Part shown: positions 6,010 to 7,336 of the stretch, piece by piece
How positions within the stretch are numbered: position 1 is the stretch's first letter
How the letters are laid out: each line of letters begins with the position of its first letter
Origin: Sideroxydans lithotrophicus
Lineage (GTDB): Bacteria > Pseudomonadota > Gammaproteobacteria > Burkholderiales > Sulfuriferulaceae
Reading direction: 5' to 3'
Assembly: GCA_022736605.1 (NCBI GenBank)
Contig: DZDB01000028.1
Span: forward strand, 9,729 to 17,064
Length of the DNA stretch: 7,336 nt
The notes under the pieces: model-generated
What the model was told of the DNA's origin: nothing
Databases searched by the model: none
Seen by the model: only the letters and a program-made list of their open reading frames with translations
Translations under genes and position numbers: made by a program

Positions 6010-6507
6010 TCAAACTTTGAGTATGCGTTCGCCACGCCCGATACCCGAGGCACCGGTACGCACGGTTTCCAGAATAGCCGCCTGATCCAGCGCCTCGATA
6101 AAGGCGTCGAGCTTGGAACCGGGGCCGGTCAATTCGATGGTGTAGGTTTTTTCGGTGACGTCGATGATACGCCCACGGAAAATATCCGCCATGCGTTTCA
6201 TCTCCTCACGATCCTTGCCAAACGCCCGCACCTTGACCAGCATCAGCTCGCGCTCGATATGGCTGCCATCTGACAGATCAAGGATTTTTACCACTTCAAT
6301 CAGTTTGTTGAGCTGTTTGATAATCTGCTCAATCACATCTTCCGAACCACGCGTAACGATAGTCATGCGTGACAGGGTGGGGTCTTCCGTCGGTGCGACG
6401 GTCAATGATTCGATATTGTAACCACGCGCCGAAAACAGTCCGGCTACACGTGACAGCGCACCGGCTTCGTTTTCCATCAACAGCGAAATAATATGGCGGG
6501 TATCCAT
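6010..6507 (-). CDS. ilvN: Acetohydroxyacid synthase small (regulatory) subunit
   Basis: A 165-residue regulatory subunit, equivalent to E. coli IlvH, that activates the IlvB catalytic subunit and confers valine feedback inhibition. The N-terminal ACT domain covers about 4-77, with HIISLLMENEAGALSRVAGL followed by GYNIESLTVAPTEDPTLSRM. N13, G16 and N31 align with E. coli IlvH N11, G14 and N29, which form the valine site, so feedback inhibition is expected. The C-terminal domain (about 80-160) contains IFRGRIIDV and SKLDAF. The start ATG overlaps the ilvB stop by one base (TAATG). GGAGGAG lies five bases upstream, inside the end of ilvB, so translation is strongly initiated and coupled to ilvB, which suits a complex of the two subunits. 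The gene is often called ilvH in related genomes. Confidence 0.97.
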   Translation of the reverse strand: MDTRHIISLLMENEAGALSRVAGLFSARGYNIESLTVAPTEDPTLSRMTIVTRGSEDVIEQIIKQLNKLIEVVKILDLSDGSHIERELMLVKVRAFGKDREEMKRMADIFRGRIIDVTEKTYTIELTGPGSKLDAFIEALDQAAILETVRTGASGIGRGERILKV

Positions 6508-7336
6508 TACAGCTCCTCCGCCAGAATCATTTCGGTAATCCCTTTGCCACCCGGCACCATCGGGAACACGTTTTCAGTCTGGTCGGTGATGAAGTCCATG
6601 AATACGAAACGGTCTTTCATGGCAAACGCTTCGCGCAGCGCAGGCTCGACGTCTTCCGGCTTTTCGATTTTCATGCCGACATGACCATAGGCTTCGGCCA
6701 GCCTGACAAAATCCGGCAGCGAATCCATATACGATTCGGCGTAGCGGTTACCATAAAAGAATTCCTGCCACTGACGCACCATGCCCATGTAGCGGTTATT
6801 CAAATTCACGATTTTGAGCGGCAGATGGTATTGCTTGCAGGTCGACATCTCCTGAATACACATCTGGATGCTCGACTCGCCAGTCACGCAGGCGACGTCT
6901 GCATGCGGGTTGGCCAATTGCACCCCCATCGCGGCGGGCAAGCCGAAGCCCATGGTGCCCAGACCACCCGAGGTAACCCAGCGTCGTGGCTGGTCAAATT
7001 TGTAATATTGCGCCGCCCACATCTGATGCTGGCCGACGTCGGTAGTGACAAACGCATCGCCGCCGGTGACTTCCCACAATTTTTCCACGACGTATTGCGG
7101 CTTGATGATGGCGCTGCCGCGATTGTATTTCAGGCAATCCTTGGCGCGCCATAACTCAATCTGCGTCCACCAGGCCTTGATGGCTTTTTCATCGGATTTT
7201 TCCTTGCTCGCCTTGATCAGCTTGATCAACTCGTCCAGCACCGCCGCCACATCGCCGACGATGGGTACATCGACCTTGACGCGTTTGGAAATCGAAGACG
7301 GGTCAATATCGATATGCACTATGCGACGGGCATCAC
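6507..7336 (-). CDS. ilvB: Acetohydroxyacid synthase large (catalytic) subunit, C-terminal half (truncated by window edge)
   Basis: The reading frame runs from the right edge to TAA at 6509-6507, giving about 275 residues, roughly half of a normal subunit of some 570; the start is outside the window. It is the thiamine-diphosphate enzyme joining two pyruvates, or pyruvate and 2-oxobutyrate. Visible parts are the end of the central domain and the cofactor-binding C-terminal domain: TDVGQHQMWAAQY (codons 7040-7002), TSGGLGTMGFGLPAAMG, the cofactor motif TGESSIQM (about 6887-6864) and NN at 6800-6795. The conserved tryptophan of RQWQEFFYGNRY follows. The GDG of the family is GES here; the 27-residue spacing to NN is normal. 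The chain ends with TDQTENVFPMVPGGKGITEMI. The stop shares one base with ilvN, and the pair encode one holoenzyme. Confidence 0.96.
   Translation of the reverse strand, partial: DARRIVHIDIDPSSISKRVKVDVPIVGDVAAVLDELIKLIKASKEKSDEKAIKAWWTQIELWRAKDCLKYNRGSAIIKPQYVVEKLWEVTGGDAFVTTDVGQHQMWAAQYYKFDQPRRWVTSGGLGTMGFGLPAAMGVQLANPHADVACVTGESSIQMCIQEMSTCKQYHLPLKIVNLNNRYMGMVRQWQEFFYGNRYAESYMDSLPDFVRLAEAYGHVGMKIEKPEDVEPALREAFAMKDRFVFMDFITDQTENVFPMVPGGKGITEMILAEEL
6513..6519 (-). promoter_or_regulatory. Strong Shine-Dalgarno of ilvN inside the ilvB 3' end
   Basis: GGAGGAG lies on the - strand five bases before the ilvN ATG (6507-6505). It is embedded in the last codons of ilvB and comes just before the TAATG stop/start overlap. 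It is the best ribosome site in the window and supports coupled, balanced synthesis of the two subunits. Confidence 0.8.

Noticed and set aside
7317..7319. GTG at 7319 as the start of ilvB.
   Set aside because: The frame stays open to the window edge (reading DARRI before the V) and the first part of the large subunit is missing, so this is an internal valine codon.

Overview
The window looks like an ordinary chromosomal segment of a betaproteobacterium, most likely from the Nitrosomonadales / sulfur- or iron-oxidiser side. That placement is an inference from the gene order ilvB-ilvN-ilvC-psd-pssA-leuA and from the flavour of the proteins; there is no rRNA or other marker to confirm it. Coding density is very high, with no gene-free stretch over 300 bases. 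The longest gaps are about 95 bases (ilvC to psd) and 71 bases (before the GGDEF gene). I see no tRNA, rRNA, CRISPR array, insertion sequence, integrase or other mobile element.

The left part (1-1894, + strand) holds three genes. First is the 3' end of a HugZ/PNPOx-like heme-utilisation-type protein with a DUF2470 tail. Overlapping it by four bases is a small DUF2069 membrane protein. After a 71-base gap comes a membrane-anchored diguanylate cyclase with an intact GGDEF active site and intact RxxD inhibitory site.

The right part (1919-7336, - strand) is a six-gene run transcribed towards the left and convergent with the GGDEF gene, with only 24 bases between the two 3' ends. In transcription order it contains ilvB (5' half outside the window), ilvN, ilvC, psd, pssA and leuA. 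IlvB/IlvN (acetohydroxyacid synthase) and IlvC (ketol-acid reductoisomerase) are the first two steps of valine/isoleucine synthesis. LeuA draws 2-oxoisovalerate from that route into leucine. PssA makes phosphatidylserine and Psd decarboxylates it to phosphatidylethanolamine, so the middle two genes are a complete two-step PE pathway set inside a branched-chain amino acid cluster.

Points of most interest: a strong terminator-like hairpin between ilvC and psd, which would split the cluster into ilvBNC and psd-pssA-leuA units; a TTG start for psd; an atypical GES in place of GDG in the thiamine-diphosphate motif of IlvB; and an RpfC-like GNGxRYG motif in the membrane part of the diguanylate cyclase. 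I found no previously undescribed multi-gene system here, and the findings are graded accordingly.
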